A DNA stretch of 64,000 nucleotides from Rhynchosporium graminicola (lineage: Eukaryota > Ascomycota > Leotiomycetes > Helotiales > Ploettnerulaceae), in assembly GCA_900074885.1 (NCBI GenBank), contig FJUW01000004.1:620001-684000 (forward strand), in the 5' to 3' direction. This document shows, one piece after another, positions 48,977-60,860 of the stretch. The position numbers and the translations under genes were made by a program. The notes beneath the pieces were generated by a model, which saw only the letters and a program-made list of their open reading frames with translations, was not told where the DNA came from and did no database searches. Position 1 is the stretch's first letter; every line of letters begins with the position of its first letter.

Positions 48977-50928
48977 GAGAATATGCTGTGGAACTTGACA
49001 ATGAAGCTTTTCGTACTTTTAAATCGCATTGGGAAGTTACTTGGGTAGTATCCAGGCAGTGTGGAAGAATGGCTTCGAGGTATCAGGAAGGTGCTCAAGT
49101 AGTATCCAAGCAATGTCTCCATACGAGCTCTTTATAGGAAGTCACTCAAGTGAAGTCCCATAATGTGAAATTCTGATCATACAATATTTCGTGGAGTGTT
49201 ACTTCAAATTCATATATCACTGCTAAGTGACCTGAGGTGGGCAAATAAATCCTGGCTTCGCCGAAGACGAATCTGCCCAGCTGCGGCGGCATACAACATG
49301 AGGTTCTACTACCGTTCTAGTCACTTCAAGCCAGCTTCTAACGATGGAGTCATAATGAAATGCCTAAATGTACCCAGGTAATTAGTGAGTCGAAGGTGAG
49401 CAAGTTCGCCTTCGGCGAAGCGAAGGTCTGTTTACTTACCTATATGTTCAAGCGAGCTAAATCCGTTCAGATGAGGCTTGGAAGCTTGCCGACTCAAAGT
49501 CGAAAATATACTGCGGGATGTGGACTAGGTACTATTTCAAAAGGAGAACTTTATGACTCTTTACTCAAGTAATATCTCTAAGTGCTGAAATTATCATAAG
49601 ACTTCAGAAATAAACGATCCACAGCGGTCACCGTTCGATAGGCGTCACAATAACTTGACCTTGGTAATGCTGTCCTTCTTATCCAAGCATGCGAGTCTAT
49701 AGTGGAATATTGCTGAATTGATACTTTGCAGTCTTATGAATAGTTGGTGACTTTGGCTAGGTAAGGACTTGGCTGGAAGATAAATTTTCTCGGCCTCGAA
49801 TCAGGTTCTCCGCACCGGGATTATAAAGGAAGCCTTTAGACGTAGATATGAAGGCAATTAATACAATGCTCGAGCGATTCAACTCATGATACTAGTGACG
49901 AATAAGAAAGCCTTCCTCAATTGAAATACGTGAAGGAGAGTAGGCAGCCGATTCTTGAAAGAGGTGGCTGACCAGAGTAGCTACGGTATGAAAAGATTAT
50001 CAATGTGAAAATTTATCTCAAAACTTGACTGGATTCGTTGATATTGTGTTGCGAAACGCTTCGTGGATACCCAAACTACAAGGGTACTGAAGCCTCAAAA
50101 CTGATTCAGCCCCTTTATCTTTTTGAAATAATATCAGCTTCGTCTGGATCGACTGCATTTTCTTGAAATTCAATGCTAGGTAGTGCAACTGGTGCGTGTC
50201 CGTTTCCTGTCCGGAAGAAATTCCTCTGGCACTTTGTAATCTCACTTGAAGTTTGCTGACATGTGCCTGCCTGACTCAATCTTGATCAATCGCGTGGTGA
50301 AGTCATATAATATATCATCGACTTTAAATCACTCTCCAAATGAAACACTCCTTTCATACTTTCATCAATTTAAATTACCCTCTTGATAACGTTCAGCAAT
50401 TTTTTTCGTGAGTTTAAATTCAGTACCGGACATTTCGCGAAGTTGGGCTCGTGAGAAATTTTCGATGACCCTGTGAGGGGAAGTCATTAAAAATGTGTAT
50501 GACCTGAGAGAAATCTTTCAGTAACTTCCTGTCATTTCTTCGAGATATTGAACCATAGTCACAGGATATTTCAAGAAGTAGTAGTTGAAAGTCTACAATT
50601 ATTCGGTGACTTTATTAGAGAACGGACCAAATATGTATATGAGAGGTTTCCGTCCAGTAAGTCGTTTACTAAACCTGTTACTTAAGATGCAATTTTACAA
50701 CATTCCGCGAAGTACAACTTTGAAGTCATGGAATTTTTTGAAGACTTTGGCAAGTACACAATGATACTTTGCTCAGTCTCGTTGGCTCGTATTCTGTATT
50801 CGGTCAAGTGCGGCTCTGTTAGTACCCCCGCGCTAACGACGCGTTGCGCGTCCTCGCGCTCCTCCCTCCCAACTTCCGTCGTCCTTCCTTCACTCTTCTC
50901 TTTTCCTCTCAACTTCTTTCAACTTCGC
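48977..50928. other. AT-rich stretch of decayed repeats, no gene
   Basis: About 2 kb of AT-rich sequence with many short phrases returning in altered form (gaagtcac/gaagttac, actcaagta, gaaattc, aagtcattaa, atttcgtga). Stops are dense in all frames. Phrases of the same type return at 53,280-53,700, beyond the next gene. A small palindrome, ttcgcc-ttc-ggcgaa, lies at 49,405-49,419. Confidence 0.45.
49033..49175 (+). repeat. three decayed tandem copies of a unit of about 53 bp
   Basis: Copies begin at 49033 (gaagttacttgggtagtatc), 49087 (gaaggtgctcaagtagtatc) and 49138 (gaagtcactcaagtgaagtc), so the spacing is 54 and 51 bp. A fourth partial relative (ttactcaagtaatatctc) is at 49561. Similarity is imperfect but the period is regular. 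Confidence 0.55.
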
Positions 50929-51108
50929 AACTTCGCAGCTTCCCAACTTCTCAATTCTCATCACAATTGCCTCGTTACAATCAAACCAAAAAAGCAACTA
51001 CAACCATCAACCCATCAACTTCTTCCAACTTCGCAACTTCTCATTCACATCACAATTGCCTCGTTCCAATCAAACCAAAAGAAGCAACTACAACCATCAA
51101 CCCATCAA
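50929..51108 (+). repeat. 89-bp tandem duplication ending directly at a start codon
   Basis: Two copies lie head to tail: about 50,929-51,018 and 51,019-51,108. Both contain catcacaattgcctcgtt (starting 50,959 and 51,048) and end caaccatcaacccatcaa (ending 51,018 and 51,108). Over the last 60 bases they differ by one substitution and a small A/G indel, so the copy is recent. The second copy ends one base before the ATG of the gene at 51,110. Confidence 0.85.
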
Positions 51109-51109
51109 A

Positions 51110-53086
51110 ATGGCTGATCCTCGCGCTACCGATCAGTTTGATAATCCATTTCAACCTCGTCGCCCTGGTGGATGGACTCATCAGCGCGTTTCTATTAAGG
51201 AAACTTGGGGTGCCGTCCTCGCAGAACGCAAAGCTCGCGGTCAAGAATACGTCGCGCCAACATATCCAGCCAGCACTAAGCCAGCCTATAGATTGACTGG
51301 CCGTTTCGAACGTCCGTCCAGTAGCGGCAGCAGCACCACCAGCGAAATATCTACAACATCCACTCAACTTCCTGCGCGTCGTCTCAATCGCGAATATCCT
51401 TTTGTCAAAAGGTGGTTGGAGTCCAACACTCTAGAAGAGTACAAGGCTGCTTGCGCCTCTGCGGCAGCTGCCAAGTCCGCGGAACTTGCGGAGGAGCGGA
51501 ATCGAAGCATAGAGGGTCAAGTTAGGATCGGCAAGCTGTATGTTGCAGAGCAATTTGGTGGAGATCGACTTGCTGCTGAGCAGTACATCAAAGAGCAATC
51601 TACCGAAGAGCAGTTCGTAGGATTCTCTGGAGCGCAGCTTGCTGCAGAGGAGCTTGTTGAGAGGGAGTACACAGGAGATCAGTCCTTCGATGAGCGATTC
51701 GTCGATGAGCAGCATTCCGGAACCCAGTCTTTCCAGGAGCAGCAATTCCGGGACCGGTTTCTCGGAGAGCAACAAATACCAGTGCAATCTATTGAAGATC
51801 AGCACACCCAGGAGCAGCACGCCGAACTAGAATCGAGCGGCTGGAACCCTGATAGTGAATTCGACACAGAACTCACCGTCAGCTCGAGGCTGAACGTGCG
51901 CTACATCCCGGATGAAAGCCCGAGAGATACTTTACGCAAGCTGTCCAGACTTCTCAGCCAAAGCCCCGCTTCACGGTCGATCGCGGATATTCAGGCGACA
52001 AAGTCGCCAGAGAAAGAGACAGTGTTTGAGAGTTCAGCACCAAAGACCACTCCGACCCCCTTCACCGCGAAGCTTGAGTCATTGAAGTCCCCTAAACTGG
52101 AGACTGTGATTCAGCCTCCAGCCACCGAGGCAGACCCAACTCCCTTCGCCGCGATTACTGAGTCCTTGAAGTCGCCTAACATGGAGACTGTAGCTCAGCA
52201 TCCAGCTTCGGCGACAACTTCGACTCCTCTCATTACGAAGACTGAGGCATCAATCTCACCCAAATTAGAGACCACGGTTCCGACTCCGGCACCGAATTCG
52301 GATCCAATCCCAGAGCGTCCAGATCCAATTACCACATTGGCACGTCTGGAAGATGCATCAATGGAGGATTCCACTCTTGATGCCTTTCAAAGCTTCCAGG
52401 AGCAGATGTCTTCTACGACACCAACTACATTCGAGCAGTACTTTTCCCTACAGGTTGAAGAGCGAGAACGCCTCATCGACGAAGCGGTTCGAGTACGGAT
52501 GAATAACAGATTCAACCAAACGAAGCATGGTCTTCGTGAGGCTAAAAGGGGTATTGGACGTTTAGACGACTTCATTTCTTCGATGCCTTCAGCACCCGCG
52601 ACAGTTGCAGTCGATTCCAATTCTGTAGCTGTTACCGTTTCAAATTCCAAGGAGACCCTGTTCTCGTTCGAGGTCACCTCCAACAACAACACCATCGAGC
52701 AACACTGCAGTATGAAGTATCCTTCATGGTCCAAACTCTGGACCACACAGACTGAATCCTCAACAACTGGTCGCTTTGCTGGCAGTCGCATGAGCAGAAA
52801 GCGGCAACTCACTTGGCTTGGACTCATTCTCGCCATCTTCGCCGCATGGTATCTCATTGAAACTGTTATGTGCGGAATTTACTGCCACCCCGAGAACTCT
52901 TCCAAGAATACTTGGCATCCTTCCGATCCGTTCTTCCCCTGGGCACTCCCCACCAAGGTGGATCAGTGGACTGGGGAAGTCTTCAGTGGTTCTTTCAAAG
53001 TCATGAAATTGAGTTGGGACAATTACCGAGATCCGGAGGGGAAGAGATACAGGCCAAGAGGCTGGCAGCGTGTTATGCCCGGGTAG
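51110..53086 (+). CDS. hypothetical protein with C-terminal membrane anchor and internal repeats
   Basis: Intronless gene of 658 residues; the first ATG of the frame is at 51110, in context tcaaaATGGC, as the upstream frame has only a TTG codon. No family recognised. Residues 1-45 read NPFQPRRPGGWTHQRVSIKE and ETWGAVLAERKARG. Residues about 125-265 are very rich in Glu and Gln (EQ, DQ, DEQ pairs) and probably form coiled coils. About 315-415 holds three diverged 30-residue repeats around the phrase 'SLKSPKLETV..PPA' (next copies SLKSPNMETV and SISPKLETTV). A membrane helix lies at about 567-591 (TWLGLILAIFAAWYLIETVM). The short end after it (PSDPFFPWALPTKVDQWTGE, YRPRGWQRVMPG) is compact and Trp-rich, perhaps lumenal. 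The topology suggests an anchored protein with a long cytosolic or nuclear part; this is inference. Confidence 0.82.
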   Translation: MADPRATDQFDNPFQPRRPGGWTHQRVSIKETWGAVLAERKARGQEYVAPTYPASTKPAYRLTGRFERPSSSGSSTTSEISTTSTQLPARRLNREYPFVKRWLESNTLEEYKAACASAAAAKSAELAEERNRSIEGQVRIGKLYVAEQFGGDRLAAEQYIKEQSTEEQFVGFSGAQLAAEELVEREYTGDQSFDERFVDEQHSGTQSFQEQQFRDRFLGEQQIPVQSIEDQHTQEQHAELESSGWNPDSEFDTELTVSSRLNVRYIPDESPRDTLRKLSRLLSQSPASRSIADIQATKSPEKETVFESSAPKTTPTPFTAKLESLKSPKLETVIQPPATEADPTPFAAITESLKSPNMETVAQHPASATTSTPLITKTEASISPKLETTVPTPAPNSDPIPERPDPITTLARLEDASMEDSTLDAFQSFQEQMSSTTPTTFEQYFSLQVEERERLIDEAVRVRMNNRFNQTKHGLREAKRGIGRLDDFISSMPSAPATVAVDSNSVAVTVSNSKETLFSFEVTSNNNTIEQHCSMKYPSWSKLWTTQTESSTTGRFAGSRMSRKRQLTWLGLILAIFAAWYLIETVMCGIYCHPENSSKNTWHPSDPFFPWALPTKVDQWTGEVFSGSFKVMKLSWDNYRDPEGKRYRPRGWQRVMPG

Positions 53087-54510
53087 TGTGCAACATTATA
53101 ACTTTTGTGATCAGTTGTACGTAGCGAAAAGCTCCAACTGTGGCTTTTGACATTGTTAATTAGCGTTTGAGATACCCATTTTTTTTTAGCATAGCGTAGC
53201 ATAGATACCCGTGTCCTTTGAAGCGAAAGCTCGGATACAATGAATTTTGGATAAACAAAGTCTTGTTTGGCTTGCGTGACATTGAAAACTTGTCAACGTA
53301 AAGTGGTAGAGTGATTTCGTGATGTTAGTAAATATCAGAATAATATCGTAGAATCATTTAATGACAGTCATTGTATAGTCAAATCAATGTCATAGAATTA
53401 TTTCATGATGATAAGAATTTGGCAACTCGAAGTCCTTGTTTGACTGAGTTCGTGACGTTGAGATTAGCTGCTGAATTGAAGTCGTAGTAGCTTGAGTTAT
53501 TGACATGGAGAAGCTGCTAAGCGCAAGTCTTGGAATGATTTCAATATACAGGGGATTTCTTGGAGTAAGGTGCTAATTATTTCGCGGCTTATGAAATTCA
53601 AATGGTTACCTTTGGGGAAATCAACTGGATTCATTCTATGAAATTCAAGATTTTGTCGACCGAACTCGTGAGATGATTTCCTAATTTTTGGATTAGCGTT
53701 TCATTACCTATCTTGTGTGCTGGTGTGTAATCGCCACGACTTTGAAGACAAGAGGTCTTCTTGAATATCCGAGCGTTCGCTACTTGGGATGTGGGATATT
53801 CTGCAGGTATCTATGCTACTCAAACGCCATTCCTAGAGTAGATGTGCTAAACTCCCGCCGAAAAGCCCGAGTTGAAGATGCTCACTTTGAGTCGTGGAAC
53901 AATTGGGGTGCAATAGTATTACATACGATCGCGCTGTTCCTACCCTCGCTCACCACGTCGCCACTGCGTTGGCGTGAAGTGCATCTATTCCAGATCCTAG
54001 CACATGTTCCAAAATTATTCTAGACTGGTTCCCCTCAGTCCTTTACGTTGCGATCATCTACCAAACACTCTCCCTGTTGCTATCCTTAATACTGCCCATG
54101 TCTTAGTCTCAATCGTGTTCCTTCCTGGTAGTTTGACTTAAGAGGTGTAAGGGCGAAACAAAGATAATCATCTATAGGAGGACGAGTCTATAGGTTTGCT
54201 TTTGCTTTTCGATCAAGATGCAGATATACTATATCTTTCAGATACTATAGACGCTGGGATGGAGAGGTATAAGAACTAGTAGTAGCTTATACCTGTTTTA
54301 TCTGACTTTCATTCTTTTAGCGATAATCTAGCAGGTATGAATTTTGGAATAATTAGACTTATTCACCTGTTTCTATATCATTTAGAAGTGTATAGTATAT
54401 TTACATCGCTGAATACTTAGTATGAACTTTTGCGGCATCAAAATCTGTTGCGAGGATATGGGTCTTGGTATGGATCAGGTGACTGTAGTCACGTGCATGG
54501 TCCGTGCGGA
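53087..54510. other. AT-rich intergenic region before the transposon island
   Basis: About 1.4 kb. 53,280-53,700 is built of short phrases like those at 49,000-50,700 (aagtc, gaaattcaa, atttcgtgatg). A plus-strand frame at 53,715-54,023 (102 codons) has no motif. No RNA gene recognised. Confidence 0.4.
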
Positions 54511-54512
54511 TA

Positions 54513-54554
54513 TCCCTACGGAGGTGCCGGGGGTAAATTATAGCTCACCGCCTT
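54513..54554 (+). repeat. left terminal inverted repeat of the Tc1/mariner element
   Basis: Contains ctacggaggtgccggggg then taaattatagctcaccgcct; it pairs with 55,862-55,901. The flanking base pair TA at 54,511-54,512 is the target duplication. Confidence 0.87.
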
Positions 54555-55861
54555 GATGGCAGAACTCATCGGCAGAATAATCAAAAGCCAGACTTTTAGT
54601 ATTTAGATTACTAGTAATTAACTCTAATACTTAGTGAACTTTCCTTTCGCCTGAATTATAGCTTCTATACGCTCTAGTATACTTTCAATTAGCTTAGTTA
54701 ATAGCTTAGGAGTAACTACGTAATTCCAGGCTTCCCAGATTCGCTCTCGCTATATATTATATGACTTAAATATATAGTCTTCGTATTTATCCTCGAGGTA
54801 GTTCTTCATATACTTCTAAAGAGTCTCGATTAGGTTTAAATCAGGAGAGTACGGAAGCTATTTGAACTGTAGAATACTAAAGGCCTCGATCATAATAATA
54901 ATCTCTTTCGCTACGTAACTAGAGGCGTTATCCTATATGAAAATAAGCTCTCGAGCTTCCCCTCGAAGGCCGTTATTATCAGCTAGAAACTATACTATAA
55001 TAAGTAAGATTCGAAAGTAGTAAGTCTTCGTATTAATTATTCCCTAGTCCTTTTCCTAAAATACTCCCGGCCTTTTAGTATTCCCGAAGAAACTATCTTA
55101 AAATATCTAGCTTTTCTTTTTTTAGACTTTCTCCTTGATATAGTCGAGATCCTACTCTTCGCTAGCTCTTTATAGTACTTTTGTCTTTCGATATCGACTA
55201 TTCTTAATCTAAGTCTCGTTAGACTAGAGGAATTTATATTACTAATAATAAGTCTAACCTCGATAAGCTTTTACGAAAGTAAGCTTTAGCTTTCGATTCT
55301 TCTCAGAAATTAGAGGTTTTCGTATAGTAAACCTGACTCCGAAGCCCTCCCTTTTTAAGGCGTTCTTAATAGCTTCTAGGCCGATATCCTAGTAGAAGAA
55401 CTCTTTCGCTAATTCCTTAAAAGTTATTTAATATGTTGCTTTCGAAGAGCAGATATAATCGATAAGTTATTATATTTGGAATACGTTAAGGCGAAAAGGT
55501 CTCCCGGTAGACTTCTGAGGAGTATTGGGCTCGTAGTCTAAGGCGTAATAAACTCGTTTTATACTTAGATCGAGTATCTTTATAATCTTAAGTAGTATTT
55601 TACTATAGCGAAAAGCTATTTTAATATCGCGTCTTTAGTCGCGTATAGTATATAGGCCTCTTCGATAGCCGAGCTTCTTACCTACGATAGAAAAAGGAGG
55701 AATTCTATCTTTTAAGTTCTAGATAAATAGATTATCCCGGTTTCGAGTCGAATTACCTAGGCTTTACGAAAGATTAGGAATATTTATTATAATTATCTTA
55801 ATTTAATCGTATTTACTATAGAAATCTAAGACGCGACTGATACTCTCTACCCCTGCTATTA

Positions 55862-55901
55862 AAGGCGGTGAGCCATAATTTACCCCCGGCATCTCCGTAG
55901 A
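55862..55901 (-). repeat. right terminal inverted repeat of the Tc1/mariner element
   Basis: On the minus strand it reads ctacggagatgccggggg then taaattatggctcaccgcct, differing from the left copy by G/A transitions. TA at 55,902-55,903 completes the target duplication. Confidence 0.87.
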
Positions 55902-55903
55902 TA

Positions 55904-56367
55904 ATACCTTTAGTCAACTCTCTATAGTAATTAGTACTGCAATACAATATATAACATTTAACTACTCTATGCCTTACTCTGAAGATCAACATAACCTTGC
56001 GATACCTATTCAATTCTCTATGTCATAACTCAAACCTAATCGATCCGACACGATCGTACAGCTTAAACAATTTTCGCAGGTAACTTCGTAGACCTTAAGA
56101 AGTACAAGATCTACCCCTTGCCTGATTTCCTCCCGATTCTCCAAGTCATCTCTTTAGCGAGCGAACTTCGCAAAGCAGAAGCGGCATGTATTCTTATTAT
56201 AGGTGGGAAAATAATATGCAAAGTAGAGTCTGTGCTTTATTCAATAAGTTTGTATAACAGGAAGCCATTATATGGGGAGCTACCCAATAATAAAGTAATA
56301 CTACATAGTTTACCGGAGAAAATAGTCATAAAGCATCTAGAGTGCACGGCTTAGAACTATATATAAT
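55904..56367. other. short spacer between two transposons
   Basis: About 460 bp less AT-rich than its neighbours. A 78-codon plus frame (56,118-56,354) has no recognisable motif. It may be a remnant of the original single-copy sequence into which the elements jumped. Its last five bases (ataat, 56,363-56,367) are the target duplication of the LTR element. Confidence 0.4.
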
Positions 56368-56535
56368 TGTCACGGGTGAGCAACGCGTACGCAGATAGTC
56401 AAGTGTAGTATTCAAGAAGTTCGATACAGGAGAGAGTCAGGTTCTAGCTTAGCTCCGAAGGAAAATATACAAGTGCCGCTAGGCTTAGTAAGCACAGGTA
56501 TCGCCGGTACTTAATCTTAGGGCTCGCCCCTTATA
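56368..56535 (-). repeat. left LTR (3' LTR of the element)
   Basis: Begins TGTCACGGGTGAGCAACGCG and ends CCCCTTATA; 168 bp. The terminal CA has become TA by a C-to-T change, while the right copy keeps TACA. Confidence 0.92.
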
Positions 56536-59500
56536 TTACTCCCTTCCTCCCTCCGCCTGTTTTATATCGGGGTTCGCCTCTAAAGACCTATATCTTACCT
56601 TATTATATGCGATCAGGGCCTATTATATCTACGATTCTTTTTTTTCTCGCTTCGTGCTGACTTCGCTTAGAAGTTAATAATAATAGTAGACCGACTAAGT
56701 ATAATAGCGAACTGATAGTAAAGGAATAATTAATAATACTAGTAAAGTCGTATAAAGCCTCTGGTTATTTATTTACATAACTCTTCTATTTATTTCCGGC
56801 TTATAATAATAGTAAGGCCGAATGCGTCTTCCTGTTTCTTTATTATTACTCTCTCTCCTATTATTAATTAAATCGGTAAATACTCCTGCCTTAGCTATAT
56901 ATACCTCCTTCTGTTACTCTATAGACTAATTCCCTTCTTCTTAATTACTTATAATAAACTATAAGTTAATAAGATCGTTTAGCGTCGATTACTCTTTCCC
57001 TTTCGCTATCTCTTATCTCTACTCTAAAAGTACTATACTCTACTTACTACTAATCGGAGTTAGATAGCTTCTATTATCTATTACGCTACTTATACTCTCT
57101 CCGGGGTCGATTATATCGACTAGAATATAAGTCAGATCTCGCTTATTTTCGCCCGATATCCGCTAACTTATATAGTCTGCTCACTCTCGCACTTATACAA
57201 CTTATTCTCGTAAGCGTAAGAACTATAAAAACTTATATATTTATCCCGGGCTCCGCTTGAAAAATATCGCTAACTACTTAGTCCTTAAATAGCGTATATT
57301 ACTTATATTATCTAGATCTACTCCGCTAATAGAGATATTACGTAAGTTATCGGACTCTAATTATTTTCTATCGCTAATCGCTTATTTAGCGCTAACGCCT
57401 ACTACGATCTTAGTAAGGTCCTTAAAGCCTAGAAAGCCTTAAAGCTTCTCTAAGCCGCTAGTCTTCTCTCTCTATACTTATCCTCGGACTCCGCTTATTT
57501 TTTATTACTAACTGCTTATTTTAGCTCTATCGCTACCGAAATCACTAATTCGGTTACTAATATTATCGCTTAGTAGGATTAGACATAAGCTTCTTATAGT
57601 CCGCTTATTTTCTATTACTAACTGCTATAGTACTAGTAGGGTCCTTCTCGCTCTAGTTCTAGGTGCTTATCGCGCTAAATAAGTCCGGTTATTTTAGAAT
57701 AGAGTCCTAGGGAAATTCGTCGGGTTATATTACTTTTTAGAATTAATAAAATAATATAAAAGAAATCTGAACTCCTCTTATTAACGCCTATAACCTGCTT
57801 AAAACTAATCGGATCTCCTCTTATTCTTCTTTTTCTCTTATACTTATCTAGGTCTATTATAGTATTTAATATCTCTATATTTGCTTTCGAACTCGTCTAT
57901 AGCTATAGTATCCGATAAGTCTTTAACGGATTCCTACGTAAGTTTATAGTAACTCGCCTACTTTACTAGTACCTCCCTGCCTTTCCCTTTTCTCCTCGAT
58001 TTATCTCTAGCGTAAAGAATCTCTTCTACTTACTATTCTTTATAAGTCTCGAATAGTATAGGCCCCGGTTAACTATTATTAGTTTCTTGCCTAGGTAATA
58101 GGTTATAGCTCGCTAGTCGTAATAGATCCGTATAGAATACCGGGTAAATATTACTAGGGATCCTAGATAGACGAATAGCTACTAGCGATAATACTTCGTT
58201 TACTACGTATTTAGCGTGCTTCGTATTAAGACTCTTTTTTAGTTGATTTATCCGGTAGTTATATAGGTCTAACTATACCTTATCTCCCTTCCGGTATACT
58301 AGGGCTAGGGTCCTTATCTTATTAGCGCTATCCTCCTATTTCTAAGCAGATACTACTATATTTAACTAGTATAAGTTAGTAATCTTCTTTATCTTCTTTA
58401 CGAATACTACTACTTATTCGCTCGATAGTAGCTAGGAGTTGATCTCGGGTTCCGTTTTTAATAGTATAGGTAACAGCGCTTCGTACTCGTATATAGTAAA
58501 GAATAAGCTTATCCCGAGGCCCGCGTAATAACGTCTATTTAACGCTAACTAAGCTATAAGAAGCTACTTTTTCTAGTCGGACTACTCTTAGTTAATAAAG
58601 TTTCGTAGATAAGCTTAGATATCTTAATTTAGCTTTTCTAGTCCTCTATTAGTTTATAAGTAATATCTAGAGCTAAGTCTTTATTATACGCCGATTAAGT
58701 AATAAAAAGTCTTCTAGAATATACTTATCTAGTTAGTACCTCTATCGCTTATAATCGCTTATAGTATCTTATAGTTTCTTACTTAGTATTTTATGAATTT
58801 CTTAGCGTATTCCTCTGCTTTTATATTAGGTATCGCTTCGATAACTACTTATTTACTTAACCGGTCTTTAATTACTTAAAAGTAATAGTTACCTTAAGAG
58901 TTTAGTAAGTTAATTATAAAGTCTATAGATATCTCCTAGAAGAATTAGTTAAGAACTAGTAGTAGTCTTAGGAGTCTATACTTATATTCCCTCTATACTT
59001 TATTTCTCTTATAATAGTTATAGTTCCTTAAGAATTATCTTATATACCTCGATTATAGTAGCTAGTAGAAGGAGCGTCCTAATATTGATATAGTAGAGTC
59101 CCGCCCTAGATAACTATAGACCGGCGAGTTATAGATAGACTAGATAAGCCTTATCTTTAGAGTATTATTTTCAAGAGTCTTAGGGTCTATCGCTTTATAG
59201 TCGGACTTTAGTATAACTAAGGCGCTTAGTACTTATAACTTTCTATAGTAATATAAGTAGTTCTTTATATTTATACTATAGTTACTTACTTAGATTTTAA
59301 TCTTAATTTCGCTTAGGAAAGATTAGGCCCTATCTTATAATAAGCGGAGTACTATTTAATATATCTTATTCTCTTATACTATAGCGTCTTATAAGTCGTT
59401 TAGTTCTTTATCTTAGAAAAGACCTCTAGATACCGCTAAGTCTAAGGTAGGGACCTAGCCGGAGGGTATAGTCGATAGCTAAGTAGACGTAAGTACTACT

Positions 59501-60239
59501 CTTATCTTATCTTCTCCTTCTGAAGCTAGCTAGTATATTACGTGTTCCGAGTCTAAAAACCTATAGAACCTCGAGTTTATATCGCGATCCGATTAAGTCG
59601 ATATAGTTATTACTCTTACTCTATCTTTCTTTTCTAGAGTAAGCTAGTTCGCTACGCGGTCCGAGTCTAAAAACCTGCGGAACCTCGAGTTCATATCGCT
59701 TTTCCTTAATATATCTTACTCTCTCTATAATAAGGTATCCGGGATAATAGCTTCGGATCCCGGCTTATATACTAAAGTAAACTAGAATAGTACTAAGGTC
59801 TTATACTAGCGTACTTAACGCTCTAATAGCTATCGCTTAGTTATGAAATACTTAAGGTTCTTATAGTCCGTTTAAATTATAAAAGGGCTATATACTTTTA
59901 ACTTAGAGGCCTAGAATTTTAAGCAGGTAATTACTACTAGTATCTCCTTATCGTAGATATTATAATTGATTTCGGCTTTATTTAGCTTCTAAGCGAAGAA
60001 GCCTACTAATCGTCGGACTCTATTCTTTTCTTATAGGAGGGCGCCTCCTATTACGAATCTACTATAATCGGTCTCTAAGAACGTCTAAAGTCTCGGATCC
60101 TAGTATATAAGTACCGGAGCCTTATAAAACTTCTCTATTAGGGTCTTAAATACTTTCTTCTCTAGTTTTCCCTAGGAGAATAGGCGACTCTTCTCTATTA
60201 ACGCTATTAAGGGCGTAGCTAGCTTTAAGTAGTTCGCTA

Positions 60240-60860
60240 TAAATATTCAGTAGAAGTTTATAAATCCTAAGAAACGTTATACCTTTTTCTAAGTCTTAGG
60301 TTACGCTTAGTTCTTAATTACTATTACCTTTTCTAGATCAGGACCTATACTTTTTCTGTTAGTATATATAATAAATCCCAGATATTTAAGCTTCTTATAA
60401 GCGAACTCGCTCTTTCCAAGATCTAAGTATAATCTACTATCCTAAAGCTTATAGAGAACAGTTCGTACCTTTTCGAAGTGGTCTTCTCTAGAGCCGTTCG
60501 AGTAGATAATTATATTATCTATATAAGCCGAGGCAAAATTGTCTAATTATTCCCTTAATAAGCTATTAATATACCGCTAGAAACTCGCCGGAGCCCCTAA
60601 TAATCTAAAAGGATATACGAGCTATTTAAAAGACCTAAATCTTATACGAAAAGCTATTTTATACTCGTAACCTGATACTATATGTATTTAATAAAATACT
60701 AAAACTATATCTACTTTCGTAAGCTATTTAGTACTCATGAGGTTCCGTAAGGTCTCCGGTATTAATAGTAAAAGGTACCGGTCTAGCTTCATAATAGTAT
60801 TCAGCGCTCGGTAGTCGTAGTAGAACTTTAGACCTCCCCCGGGTTTCCGTATAAAAAGGA
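60240..60860 (-). pseudogene. reverse-transcriptase core of the gypsy element, broken
   Basis: The most readable part of the element. On the minus strand the phrases GGGLKF, DYRALN, YIDN and FLGFINFY fall in the right order and spacing for a Ty3/gypsy reverse transcriptase. The second catalytic Asp of the YxDD box reads Asn, a G-to-A change, and stops interrupt the frame, so it is inactive. Confidence 0.85.

Larger units (their letters stand above)
54513..55901 (-). mobile_element. Tc1/mariner-type DNA transposon, complete in length, RIP-inactivated
   Basis: 1389 bp bounded by terminal inverted repeats and a TA target duplication (54,511-54,512 and 55,902-55,903). The transposase is on the minus strand. 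Its DDE-domain phrase YSPDLN followed by IETL is readable at about 54,835-54,852, preceded by DNASSYVAKEI, but the frame is broken by TAG/TAA stops at places where Trp or Gln codons are expected. That stop pattern and the AT-richness indicate RIP. Left and right ends match over about 40 bp apart from a few transitions and a one-base indel. No intact protein can be made. Confidence 0.88.

Noticed and set aside
49405..49419. Short palindrome ttcgcc-ttc-ggcgaa
   Set aside because: Six-base arms occur by chance at this scale and no partner or second identical copy was seen nearby, so no function is claimed.
51056..51109. Upstream extension of the membrane-anchored gene
   Set aside because: The upstream part begins with TTG and lies inside the 89-bp duplicated leader; the ATG at 51110 has good context.
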